Assembly: GCA_900543945.1 (NCBI GenBank)
Contig: UQTN01000068.1
Coordinates: 1 to 11,032, forward strand
Source: an uncultured Collinsella sp.
Lineage (GTDB): Bacteria; Actinomycetota; Coriobacteriia; Coriobacteriales; Coriobacteriaceae
DNA length: 11,032 nucleotides
Direction of reading: 5' to 3'
Shown: one piece after another, positions 1-6,469 of the stretch
Position numbering within the stretch: position 1 is the stretch's first letter
Layout of the letters: each line of letters begins with the position of its first letter
Notes under the pieces: generated by a model
Database searches by the model: none
Told to the model about the DNA's origin: nothing
Seen by the model: the letters and a program-made list of their open reading frames with translations, nothing else
Made by a program: the position numbers and the translations under genes

Positions 1-7
1 GCTTTTG

Positions 8-520
8 CTATGCGCAGGCGTTGTCTTTGGAGGTAGCGTCGTTGCCAGTGGCGGTATTCAGCAAGAACAGCCGTAGCGCGAGCTTGATCGCGTAGCCCGG
101 TTTGACCTGCGCCGCGTTTCCCATGCGTTCGCCTAGGTCGCCGCCGTAGGCGTAAACGTCGCGAATGAGGTCCGCGCCCGAGAGGGTGAACATGTAGCCC
201 GTGTCCGAAAGCGCGTTGGGTGCTGCGGGCAGACCCGCGGCCGCACAAAAGCTCGCGAGGTCGGGGCCCATGACGGCCTCGTAGTCAATCGCGTGGCCGC
301 CGTCCTGGGCGGCTTGCTCCTGTTCGCGGGTGTACGACAACGCCGCCGCCAGCACAAAGCTGGGTGTGGGCGCATTGACGTCGTCGGTGGTGGCGACGAG
401 CTTGCCGGCCGCCTGCGTGACCAACCAGGCGACTTCGCGCTGGCAGCGAACGGCTTTGCGCGTCACCGGCTTGATCGATCCGGCAGAAACGCTTCCCTTG
501 GGTTGATTGGCGGCAGCCAT
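8..520 (-). CDS. Hypothetical protein, 170 aa
   Basis: I do not recognise this protein. The start at 520 is chosen because a GGGAGGG ribosome binding site lies five bases upstream; an ATG further upstream at 547 has no such site. The protein is soluble-looking, with no signal peptide or clear membrane segment. It has an Ala-rich N-terminal third with a basic patch (about residues 17-28), a middle with an acidic tail (residues 65-82), and a more hydrophobic C-terminal helix (about 143-155). The two interior cysteines (26 and 92) form no motif. It reads away from the secreted-protein cluster and shares no operon with anything visible. The reading frame is open throughout and the start signal is strong, so the gene is probably real. 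Its function is unknown. Confidence 0.75.
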   Translation of the reverse strand: MAAANQPKGSVSAGSIKPVTRKAVRCQREVAWLVTQAAGKLVATTDDVNAPTPSFVLAAALSYTREQEQAAQDGGHAIDYEAVMGPDLASFCAAAGLPAAPNALSDTGYMFTLSGADLIRDVYAYGGDLGERMGNAAQVKPGYAIKLALRLFLLNTATGNDATSKDNACA

Positions 521-576
521 AGAGCCCTCCCGGCAAATAGCCCGCACAAGCAGGCAGAAATTACACGTGCTACATC

Positions 577-582
577 AGTATA
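577..582 (-). promoter_or_regulatory. Possible -10 box for the gene at 8-520
   Basis: On the minus strand this reads TATACT, a 5 of 6 match to the sigma-70 -10 consensus. It lies about 57 bases before the start codon. No good -35 box is seen 16-18 bases further upstream, so this is only a candidate. Confidence 0.3.
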
Positions 583-799
583 GCGGGTGGGGAAGGACTA
601 GGGCGAAGCTCGGCGGAGGGTGAATGTGTGCGATGGTGTGGAACTGCGGTCGCAAGGCTTAAGAGGGACTTACGGCTTTGCAGGAGAGAGATCAAATAAG
701 GTAACGATGTTCACATAGCACCACATATAACCCGAGGTAGACCTATGAATCTGCCGGAATGTAGGCTGCCGAAAACTCATAAGGAAATCGTAAGAATTA

Positions 800-808
800 T
801 GGTATTCT
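800..808 (+). promoter_or_regulatory. Possible extended -10 promoter for protein A
   Basis: TGG followed by TATTCT fits the extended -10 pattern TGn-TAnnnT. It would give a leader of about 100 bases before the ATG at 919. No recognisable -35 box accompanies it. Confidence 0.25.
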
Positions 809-918
809 CAACTCTATATCAAAAGGATGGGCAAGCAACATCCAACACGAAAGCGCGGGCTCCCCTTCCGGGCTTCTCGAGGGTCATCTGGGATGAATGG
901 GGAAAGAAAGGGGTCCGT

Positions 919-1704
919 ATGGATACCAAGGCATTAAAGAAGCAGATGGGCGCCGCCATCGCCATGGTCCTCGTGGCAGCCGTAGCCCTCGGCTCCGCCA
1001 CCTTCGCATGGTTTGTCAGCAACAACACGGTTAAGGCGACGACTACCAACATTAGCGCGCAGTCGAATTCTGCATATCTGGTGATTGATAATGCGGATGC
1101 CGGTTCTACGAAGACAACGTCCACGGGTTCGGCTACCGCTTCTGAGACGTTTGATGCTGATACCAAGCTTTATCCCGCTCAGTGGAAGAGGAATTTCGAT
1201 AACACTGGTAATAAAGCTGCCAGTGAGGCGGATGGCGTCTGGCAATTCGAAAGTGCCTATGCAAAGGATAAGGCCAAGCCCGATGAGAAGGATGACACGC
1301 GTTTCGCCGTTGGTAATCCTGAAACGGCTGCGACCAAGGATTACACCCTTGCAAATACTTTTTATATCGGTACCGGTACTTATGATGGTACCTTTACCAA
1401 CTTGAAGGTAACTGGCGTTGAGATTAACAATACGTCTAATTCCAAACTCGACTCTGCTATGCGCGTGCTTGTAATGTGCGATAATGAGTGGGCCGTTTGG
1501 TCAAAAGCAGGCAAAGAGAGCAGCTCGAACACTAATGGAATCATCAAGGCCGACGGTATTGCAAAGAACAAGGATGCTACCGTAAAGGTCTATGTCTACT
1601 ACGATGGCGCTGACTCCGAGGTTTATACCACCAACCTGGAGAACATCGCAAAGGATTGCGGCGTGACGGTTACTTTCGAGGCGACGCCGACCGAGTTTAA
1701 GTAA
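919..1704 (+). CDS. SipW-type secreted protein A (TasA-like candidate)
   Basis: A 261-residue protein, predicted to be exported and probably a surface matrix or fibre subunit. The start at 919 follows an AAAGGGG ribosome binding site and places a short basic n-region (K5, K8, K9) before a hydrophobic core (about 11-26). The core ends in ATFAWF (27-32), the hallmark of SipW-dependent signal peptides. A Thr/Asn-rich strand follows (33-50). It shares blocks with the other four paralogues: LYP (84-86), TFYIG (147-151), MRVLV (181-185) and a C-terminal DGAD motif (229-232). It is the most divergent copy and lacks the CxxxC pair; its only cysteines are 187 and 247. No LPXTG motif is present. An intrinsic terminator follows. 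Base composition is lower in G+C than the D-F cluster (30 of 60 at 1201-1260 by hand count), suggesting a different history. Export class is well supported; polymerisation is inferred. Confidence 0.85.
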   Translation: MDTKALKKQMGAAIAMVLVAAVALGSATFAWFVSNNTVKATTTNISAQSNSAYLVIDNADAGSTKTTSTGSATASETFDADTKLYPAQWKRNFDNTGNKAASEADGVWQFESAYAKDKAKPDEKDDTRFAVGNPETAATKDYTLANTFYIGTGTYDGTFTNLKVTGVEINNTSNSKLDSAMRVLVMCDNEWAVWSKAGKESSSNTNGIIKADGIAKNKDATVKVYVYYDGADSEVYTTNLENIAKDCGVTVTFEATPTEFK

Positions 1705-1738
1705 TCAATCCATTTATACATAAAGCTCGACTTTCGCC

Positions 1739-1768
1739 GGGGGCCGAACCGTCGGCCCCTGGTTTTTT
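1739..1768 (+). terminator. Intrinsic terminator between A and B
   Basis: A perfect 8-bp stem (GGGGCCGA, 1740-1747, pairing with TCGGCCCC, 1752-1759) has the loop ACCG and is extended by one G-T pair. TGG and a run of six T (1763-1768) follow. It sits 34 bases after the stop of A and 17 bases before the ATG of B, so it can end A transcripts or limit read-through into B. Confidence 0.9.
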
Positions 1769-1784
1769 AGAATAGGTTAATCGG

Positions 1785-2717
1785 ATGGCAAAACGATCTC
1801 AACAATTAAAGGTTCAGCTCGTTGCCGCGGCTGCCGCAGTTGTGCTGTCTGGTTTCGCACTATCCGCCGCCACGTATGCTTGGTATGTTGCCAACAATAC
1901 GGTCAGCGCAAAAACGTCTACGATCGGTGCCACCACGAACGGGTTTATTCTTCAGATCGCTCAGAAGTCGAAAGGCGCCCAGCATGGTGGCGCTCAGGAT
2001 TCTCTCGCGGCGACCGAGCTTGGAGGCAAAATCACTCCTTCCTCGACTGACAATATGGCGGATTGGTATGCCTGCCAGGGTTGGGGTGAAGATGGAAAGG
2101 TCACCACTTATACCAAGCTCAATTTCACCGCAGGTGGCAAGGCTGGAGAGTACGAAGCTGGCGGAGAGACGCACTATGCGTTTCTAAAAGGTGAGTACAT
2201 CCTCTATACGATTTCGGATACCGGATTTGCAGACGTATATCTTGCGGATCCTTCTGAAAATCCCGTCGAAGTAACGGTCAACGGTGATGCTACGACTGAC
2301 ACCATCCCCAAATCCTTGCGCGTTGGATTGACGATTCAGAATGCCGATGCGGATGGTAACGGTACTGGAGCAGAGACTCTGAAATGCGTCTATGCCCCCT
2401 ATGCAGTTGAAGGCAAGGGAAATGATGCTTCGGCAATTGACGGCTGGGCGTGCATCAACGGTTCTGCTGCGCCTGTTACTCCTTCCTACCAGCATATCGA
2501 GGCAGACAACTATGACGGTTGGTGTGCCTCGAAAGTCGGAGAAGATTACGTCGCGGGCTCTAAAGCGATAGCCAAACGGGTTGGTTACAACGGAGTGATT
2601 CTTCGAGTGTATATTTGGATGGAAGGTACGGACGCGGATTGCGTTAATAACGAAGCTGCAGAAGATACGGCTACATACAACGTAACCGTCCGTCTTGCCG
2701 GCGTTTCTGCTGAATAG
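1785..2717 (+). CDS. SipW-type secreted protein B (TasA-like candidate)
   Basis: A 310-residue exported protein, paralogous to A, D, E and F. The n-region carries K3, R4 and K9. The hydrophobic core (about 11-28) ends in ATYAWY (29-34), a SipW-type signal, followed by a Thr/Ser-rich strand (38-51). Shared blocks are TPSSTDN (84-90), DVYL (150-153), LRVGL (178-182) and EGTDADC (280-286), followed by a final hydrophobic strand. Cysteines at 97, 201, 223, 247 and 286 could form disulphides after export. There is no LPXTG motif. The start at 1785 has only a weak upstream purine stretch (TAGG), unlike the strong sites of D-F. It lies just behind the terminator of A, so expression may depend on read-through; no separate promoter is evident. 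Its AT-rich composition matches A. The role as a matrix or fibre subunit is inferred from the signal type and family resemblance. Confidence 0.87.
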   Translation: MAKRSQQLKVQLVAAAAAVVLSGFALSAATYAWYVANNTVSAKTSTIGATTNGFILQIAQKSKGAQHGGAQDSLAATELGGKITPSSTDNMADWYACQGWGEDGKVTTYTKLNFTAGGKAGEYEAGGETHYAFLKGEYILYTISDTGFADVYLADPSENPVEVTVNGDATTDTIPKSLRVGLTIQNADADGNGTGAETLKCVYAPYAVEGKGNDASAIDGWACINGSAAPVTPSYQHIEADNYDGWCASKVGEDYVAGSKAIAKRVGYNGVILRVYIWMEGTDADCVNNEAAEDTATYNVTVRLAGVSAE

Positions 2718-2748
2718 CATCCATTATCCTGATCTACTCGAAATTGAT

Positions 2749-2783
2749 AGGGGCCGCTTCAATCGAAGCAGTCCCTTTCTTTT
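2749..2783 (+). terminator. Intrinsic terminator after B
   Basis: A stem of GCTTC (2756-2760) and GAAGC (2765-2769) around loop AATC is extended past one C-A mismatch by five or six more pairs (AGGGGC against GTCCCT, one G-T). The T-rich run TTTCTTTT follows. It lies 31 bases after the stop of B. Confidence 0.85.
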
Positions 2784-2831
2784 GTGGCGACTTTGCGCAA
2801 AACAGCTGCATATGAGCCCGCGTGGATCGGC

Positions 2832-2837
2832 GATAAT
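2832..2837 (+). promoter_or_regulatory. Possible -10 box for the HNH gene
   Basis: GATAAT is a 5 of 6 match to the -10 consensus, 30 bases before the start at 2868 and just downstream of the B terminator. No clear -35 box is seen at the usual distance. Confidence 0.3.
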
Positions 2838-2867
2838 GTGAAGAACTGTTCTTCCTGGAGGTTCCTT

Positions 2868-3950
2868 ATGGACGGTATCGCTTCTAGTGTTCCGCTGATT
2901 GCTCGGCCGAGTTTCGACCGCGCTTGCAGCTTTGTGCCGTCCGAATATGTCCAGGCCTGGGAGCGGTTCTTGCGCGAGGAGCAGCGTGGCGGCCTGTGGG
3001 ACAAGCTTCCGCATCGCACCAATGCCGATAGCCCTCAATATCCCTTCCGTCTGACGATTGATTCCGAGCTCTTTCCGGTGCCGCGCGATTCGGGCATCTT
3101 TTGGCCTGGTCGCGGGCGCGTTAAGCATCCGCGCAAGAAGACCTTTGCCCTTTCGGTGCACAATTCCAAGCGCGGCGCCTACCCTGATGTTCCGCCGCTC
3201 TATCTTGAGGACGGCACGTGGGTGCTCAAGTACTCGTCGCAAAGTGCTTCGGTCGAAAACTGGCGCGACCAGGACTACAACCAAAAGATGATCAACTGCA
3301 TGGAGTGCGGCGTTCCCGTTGGCGTTTTCTTTGCAACGAGCGCTGGCTACAAGGTTCTGGGCCTAGCGTTTGTTGAGCGTTACGAGCCGGAGAACAGCTG
3401 GTTTGTACTGCACGGCCCCGTCCATAAGGGCGGACCCGACGCGCGTTTCTTCCCCGATATGAGCTACATGAAGGAGGCTCCGGTCGCGGCGGAGTTTTCT
3501 GGCGCTCCCGTGAGCGACGATGATAAGGTCCGCTACGCGTTGCGTCGCGAACGAATCGGCCAGCAGCGTTTCCGCAATCAGCTCTTTGAGGCCTATACCG
3601 GTCGATGCGCCGTCTCGGGCTGCAATGTCGACGAGGCGCTCGAAGCCGCGCATATCGAGAACTATTCGGGTCCCAAGTCGCAGATTGTCAGCAACGGTAT
3701 TCTGCTGCGCCGCGACCTGCACTCGCTGTTCGACGCCCATCTGATTTCGTTTGAGCTGGTACGCGGCGACTATCAACTTTGCGGGTCGTATCTTCTGCAG
3801 CATACGGATTATGCGGCGTTTGCAGGTTCGGTGTTGCGCGAGCCAGACGAACATCGCTTGCGCCCCAACGCTCGATTCCTCGAAGCCCATCGCGCCGAGT
3901 TCGATTTCTCGGAATCGCGTCGTCATGCGGAGGCCGTTGCTCCGTATTAG
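2868..3950 (+). CDS. HNH endonuclease, putative modification-dependent restriction enzyme
   Basis: A 360-residue protein, probably a DNA endonuclease. The start at 2868 is preceded by GGAGG at 2857-2861. An upstream in-frame GTG at 2784 abuts the terminator and is rejected. The C-terminal half (about 235-300) is an HNH domain of the HNH_2 type: C247 and C252 in a CAVSGC segment, AAHI with H262, SNG with N276, and DLHSLFD with H285 and D289. The N-terminal half (about 95-185) has a strand-rich pattern, with an aromatic run near 112-122 followed by VGVFF and LGLAFVERY. This resembles the SRA-like front half of COG3440-type predicted restriction endonucleases, which can sense modified bases. The HNH call is firm; the SRA-like reading and anti-phage role are inference. 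It stands alone on the plus strand and converges on the ATPase gene. Confidence 0.85.
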   Translation: MDGIASSVPLIARPSFDRACSFVPSEYVQAWERFLREEQRGGLWDKLPHRTNADSPQYPFRLTIDSELFPVPRDSGIFWPGRGRVKHPRKKTFALSVHNSKRGAYPDVPPLYLEDGTWVLKYSSQSASVENWRDQDYNQKMINCMECGVPVGVFFATSAGYKVLGLAFVERYEPENSWFVLHGPVHKGGPDARFFPDMSYMKEAPVAAEFSGAPVSDDDKVRYALRRERIGQQRFRNQLFEAYTGRCAVSGCNVDEALEAAHIENYSGPKSQIVSNGILLRRDLHSLFDAHLISFELVRGDYQLCGSYLLQHTDYAAFAGSVLREPDEHRLRPNARFLEAHRAEFDFSESRRHAEAVAPY

Positions 3951-4035
3951 CTAAGTGTGGCCCGTCGCAACCCAATCATGTCGATTGATCGGATCGCGCC
4001 ACGCCGCAAAATCAAGTGGTCTGACATGCGGTGCG

Positions 4036-5334
4036 CTATGCCCGCAGCGCTCCAATGGGGAACACGTAGACGTCGTGTTCGGCATCGTAGCGGCAGAAGG
4101 GCGAGGTCGCGGTAACGACGGCGCAGAACACTGGCTGAGGGTTGCGTGCGGCAGGGTTCAGAGCGACCTTGCGGCGCAGGCGTTCGATGTTGCGGATTCC
4201 GTCGCTTACCTTGGATTCGCCTAGTTTGATTTCTATCGCCGCCCAGCGGCCATCGTTCAGCTCGATGATGGCATCGACTTCAAGCCCGTCGGAGTCGCCA
4301 TAGTAGTGGAGTGAGCCCGGATACGAGCCGGGCAGGCACGAGGTGTAGACGCTCAGATCGTGAATGCACAGAGACTCAAAGAGCAGGCCAAATGTTTGGC
4401 CGTCTGCAAGGAGCCTCTCGGGGTTCATTCCGAGTGCGGCTGCGGGAATGGAGGGGTCGACGAAATAACGTTTTGGCTTGGTACGCAGGCGAGACTTGGC
4501 GCGGACGGGCGCATCCCAACCGGGCAGCTTTACGATCGCATACATGCTCTCCAACATGTCGAGGTAAAACGCCACGGTTGAAGTTGCCGGCTGGGCATCG
4601 CTGTCGCCCAACGAGGCGTCTGCCGCAATGGTGTTGAGCGTGGCAGATGTCGCAACGTTGCGCGCGAGCGAGGACACGATGTGTCGCGCCGTAGACCCCA
4701 CGCCTCCTTTTTGCGGAACGCTGACTTCGTACATGGCATCGAGATACTGGTTAACGACCTCTGCGGCCATCTGGGGGCTCGCTCCGACAAGCGCCGGCCA
4801 TCCCCCGCAACAAATTGCGTCGGCCAACATCGGGAGCGATCCTGTATAGGCGGAAGGTTCGAATGATCCATCGAATAGGTTTTTCAGCGAAACGGACCCC
4901 GTTGAAAGTCCGCGTTCCCAAAGCGTCATGGTGCTCATGTCGAGACGCGCTATGCGACCGGCACCGCTGTGGGTAACAGAGTTTTTTGCTGGCGTTGATG
5001 ATCCAGTGAGGATATAGAGGCCCTTCTCGCCGCCGGATGCATCTACGGCGCGGCGCGTGGCATCCCATGTTGCGGGGGTCTCCTGCCACTCATCGATGAC
5101 GTGCGGCTTATTGCCCTGAAGAGCGAGCGAAGGATCGGCTTCGACCAACGACTTTACGTTTGGGTCGTCAAGATGGATGACACTCTCGCCGAATGCGAGT
5201 GCGGTCCATGATTTACCGCACCATTTGGTGCCCCGAATCTCGACAGCCCCAAATATCTGGAGCAGTGTTTGCAGCCGTTCGTCCAAAAGGCGAGGACGGT
5301 AGGATTTGAGCCGTTCCGAACCATAAGAAATCAT
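4036..5334 (-). CDS. AAA-type ATPase of the DUF4143 group
   Basis: A 432-residue ATP-binding protein. A Walker A motif GTKWCGKS (35-42) lies near the N-terminus. Walker B is HVIDEW (78-83, with D81 and E82), and the TGSS strand end (111-114) fits a sensor position. The C-terminal half matches the DUF4143 layout: FGLLFESL (315-322), then EVD (352-354) and EIK (368-370), which reads as a degenerate PD-(D/E)XK fold. The cellular role of these ATPases is poorly known; they are common, often mobile and sometimes found in defence islands. The start at 5334 is chosen because the longer frame runs through the 23-base palindrome array and into the next gene with no coding character. The ribosome binding site is weak (GGGG about 11 bases upstream). 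It converges on the HNH gene with an 85-base gap in which I see no terminator. Confidence 0.85.
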   Translation of the reverse strand: MISYGSERLKSYRPRLLDERLQTLLQIFGAVEIRGTKWCGKSWTALAFGESVIHLDDPNVKSLVEADPSLALQGNKPHVIDEWQETPATWDATRRAVDASGGEKGLYILTGSSTPAKNSVTHSGAGRIARLDMSTMTLWERGLSTGSVSLKNLFDGSFEPSAYTGSLPMLADAICCGGWPALVGASPQMAAEVVNQYLDAMYEVSVPQKGGVGSTARHIVSSLARNVATSATLNTIAADASLGDSDAQPATSTVAFYLDMLESMYAIVKLPGWDAPVRAKSRLRTKPKRYFVDPSIPAAALGMNPERLLADGQTFGLLFESLCIHDLSVYTSCLPGSYPGSLHYYGDSDGLEVDAIIELNDGRWAAIEIKLGESKVSDGIRNIERLRRKVALNPAARNPQPVFCAVVTATSPFCRYDAEHDVYVFPIGALRA

Positions 5335-5363
5335 AACTAGATAAACCCCGCTATCTGGGCATA

Positions 5364-5445
5364 CTCGATTTTCGAGGATAATCATACTCGATTTTCGAGG
5401 ATTTCCACACTCGATTTTCGAGGAAATCTGGACTCGATTTTCGAG
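5364..5445. repeat. Four palindromes at exact 23-base period
   Basis: The 13-base palindrome CTCGATTTTCGAG (CTCGA, 3-base spacer, TCGAG) occurs four times without a mismatch, at 5364-5376, 5387-5399, 5410-5422 and 5433-5445. The start-to-start distance is 23 bases every time. The first three copies are followed by GA; the remaining gap bases differ. The array fills the space between the DUF5710 stop (5453) and the ATPase start (5334). This is the geometry of a cooperative operator or iteron-like protein-binding array. The most economical reading is control of the ATPase gene, possibly by its own product or by a partner. The 10-base gaps are far too short for CRISPR spacers. Confidence 0.95.
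5381..5386 (-). promoter_or_regulatory. Possible -10 box inside the palindrome array
   Basis: On the minus strand this reads TATGAT, 5 of 6 against the -10 consensus. It occupies the gap between array copies 1 and 2 and would give a leader of about 40 bases before the ATPase start. The -35 position is poor. If used, it would be covered by whatever binds the palindromes. Confidence 0.3.
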
Positions 5446-5452
5446 CTTTGCG

Positions 5453-6151
5453 CTACAGGTAGATCCCCTCGCACAGGGGCTTGTGGAACCGGGCGTGGTG
5501 GTCGCGTGCCCAGGTGAAGAGTGCCTGGTCAAAGTTGCTGTGACTGGCGGGGATGCCAAAGACGCCGGCGACTTCCACGCGCACGAACTCCAGCGCGGGC
5601 AGCTTGTTGATGGCCGTGAGCGCAAACGGCGACGTGGGCTCCTCGAACAGGTAATGGCTGCCTTGCAGTGCGCCGCAGCCGGTGCAGGTGCTGGCGAGCG
5701 ATACGGTCTTGGTGGTGCGCGACGTTGTGGGCTTGTAAGCACAGCGCTCGCGCAGGTAGTCGCGGATCTCGGCCGGCACGCAGCCCAGCGCGGGGACGAT
5801 GGCTATGGCGTTGGCGTGGGCGGTGTCGATCGCAATGTGACCCGCGTCGTCCATGGCGCGCGCATCGCCGGGCGCAGCCTCGCTGCCCGAGTCTTCGGTC
5901 GCCCAATACGGAATGCCAAAGGCCGCGACCGTCGTCTGCTCGTGGCACTTCCAACACTCGCGCTTGCCCAGCACCAGGTAGATGTAGGGCGCGCTGGGGT
6001 TGGAGCGATCCACGCCGGGCAGCCACGCGGCAAAGGGCTCGGGGTTGACGCCATCGGGCACGTACCAGATCTTCTTGGCCCGGTCCCACTTGGCGCCCAG
6101 GGCCTTGGCCTTGTCTTTGTGCGAAAAGGGAACATCGAGCTCGGTGCGCAT
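5453..6151 (-). CDS. DUF5710 domain protein with two CxxC pairs
   Basis: A 232-residue protein. The start at 6151 has GGAG six bases upstream (minus strand). Residues 3-44 match the DUF5710 pattern: a short strand, then KDKAKALGAKWD (12-23), then IWYVPDG (28-34) and FAAWL (40-44). This small domain is found in many plasmid, phage and primase-associated proteins and may bind nucleic acid. Two cysteine pairs, CWKC (66-69) and CTGC (156-159), could together form one zinc site bracketing a roughly 90-residue insertion; C124, C137 and C227 are further cysteines. The C-terminal region is unassigned. It lies upstream of the ATPase on the same strand, separated by the palindrome array, so the two may be regulated independently. 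Its function is unknown beyond the domain. Confidence 0.8.
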   Translation of the reverse strand: MRTELDVPFSHKDKAKALGAKWDRAKKIWYVPDGVNPEPFAAWLPGVDRSNPSAPYIYLVLGKRECWKCHEQTTVAAFGIPYWATEDSGSEAAPGDARAMDDAGHIAIDTAHANAIAIVPALGCVPAEIRDYLRERCAYKPTTSRTTKTVSLASTCTGCGALQGSHYLFEEPTSPFALTAINKLPALEFVRVEVAGVFGIPASHSNFDQALFTWARDHHARFHKPLCEGIYL

Positions 6152-6273
6152 GGCGGCTCCTTTGTGCGGCTTGCGGTGCATGTGCTCCAAGGATACCCCA
6201 GCGGCGGGTGCGTGGTCGCTAAACGAGCATTTCGACCGTCCGAGAAGTCGCGGAGCATTTTGGCGAGTGCGTG

Positions 6274-6346
6274 CCGTCAAGCAAATGGGCAAGCAAATGG
6301 TCAGCTTTTGGTCAGTTGAGCGGCAACCTTGCCAAAAGCTTGACGG
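6274..6346. repeat. Imperfect inverted repeat plus 12-base tandem repeat
   Basis: The left arm (6274-6293) begins CCGTCAAGC and ends GGCAAG. The right arm (6328-6346) is its near complement, matching at both ends with a few central mismatches. Within and just past the left arm, CAAGCAAATGG is repeated directly at 6278-6289 and 6290-6301. The arms sit centrally between two divergent genes, where a regulator-binding site or structured leader would be expected. No T-tract follows. Confidence 0.55.
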
Positions 6347-6454
6347 ATTTGCATTTAGACGTCGACGAATGAACACTTTGGTTGCGCCACGGCAAAAAAA
6401 CTGCTGGTCGTTTGCCGAAAACTCGCCAAGGTCGCGAGCCTCCGCCGACGCGCG

Positions 6455-6463
6455 TGCTACCTT
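6455..6463 (+). promoter_or_regulatory. Extended -10 for a leaderless transcript
   Basis: TGC followed by TACCTT fits the extended -10 pattern. It ends six bases before the ATG at 6470, so transcription would start at or next to the start codon. This agrees with the absence of any ribosome binding site in front of that gene. Confidence 0.45.
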
Positions 6464-6469
6464 TGCGCC

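Larger units (their letters stand above)
521..918. other. Divergent intergenic region, about 400 bases
   Basis: This is the gap between the divergent genes at 520 (-) and 919 (+). It contains the candidate -10 boxes listed separately and an imperfect hairpin at 652-681 (arms around GCAAGGC...TTAAG and CTTA...GGCTTTGC, loop AGGGA) with no T-tract. The frame of protein A stays open upstream to an ATG at 745, but that segment has no signal-peptide character and no ribosome binding site, so I treat it as leader. I looked for a riboswitch (c-di-GMP type) and saw no convincing match. Confidence 0.5.
6152..6469. other. Divergent intergenic region with repeats
   Basis: This is the 318-base gap between the DUF5710 gene (-) and the gene at 6470 (+). 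It holds the 12-base tandem repeat and inverted repeat listed separately, a GGTCAG pair (6299-6304 and 6310-6315), and a 7-bp inverted repeat CGGCAAA/TTTGCCG (6390-6396, 6411-6417). A weak TATCCT on the minus strand near 6192-6197 could serve the DUF5710 gene. No open frame with a start signal is seen. Confidence 0.5.

Noticed and set aside
745..918. Upstream in-frame start for protein A
   Set aside because: It would bury the signal peptide behind 58 residues without signal character and has no ribosome binding site. The ATG at 919 has one.
2737..2750. Degenerate copy of the CTCGAAAATCGAG palindrome
   Set aside because: Only the first half matches and symmetry is lost. It overlaps the leader of the B terminator and has no neighbours at 23 bases.
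5364..5445. Possible short CRISPR array
   Set aside because: The repeats are 13-16 bases and palindromic, the gaps are only about 10 bases, and no cas gene is present. An operator-like array fits better.
5335..5742. Longer ATPase with an N-terminal extension up to 5742
   Set aside because: The extension runs through the 23-base repeats and the reverse frame of the DUF5710 gene, giving Arg/Pro/Ser-rich nonsense with no start signal. The internal ATG at 5385 lies at the edge of a repeat copy.
5483..6319. 278-residue plus-strand frame opposite the DUF5710 gene
   Set aside because: Its composition is Gly/Ala/Val/Arg-biased as expected of a shadow frame, while the minus strand shows a recognisable DUF5710 domain and GGAG start.
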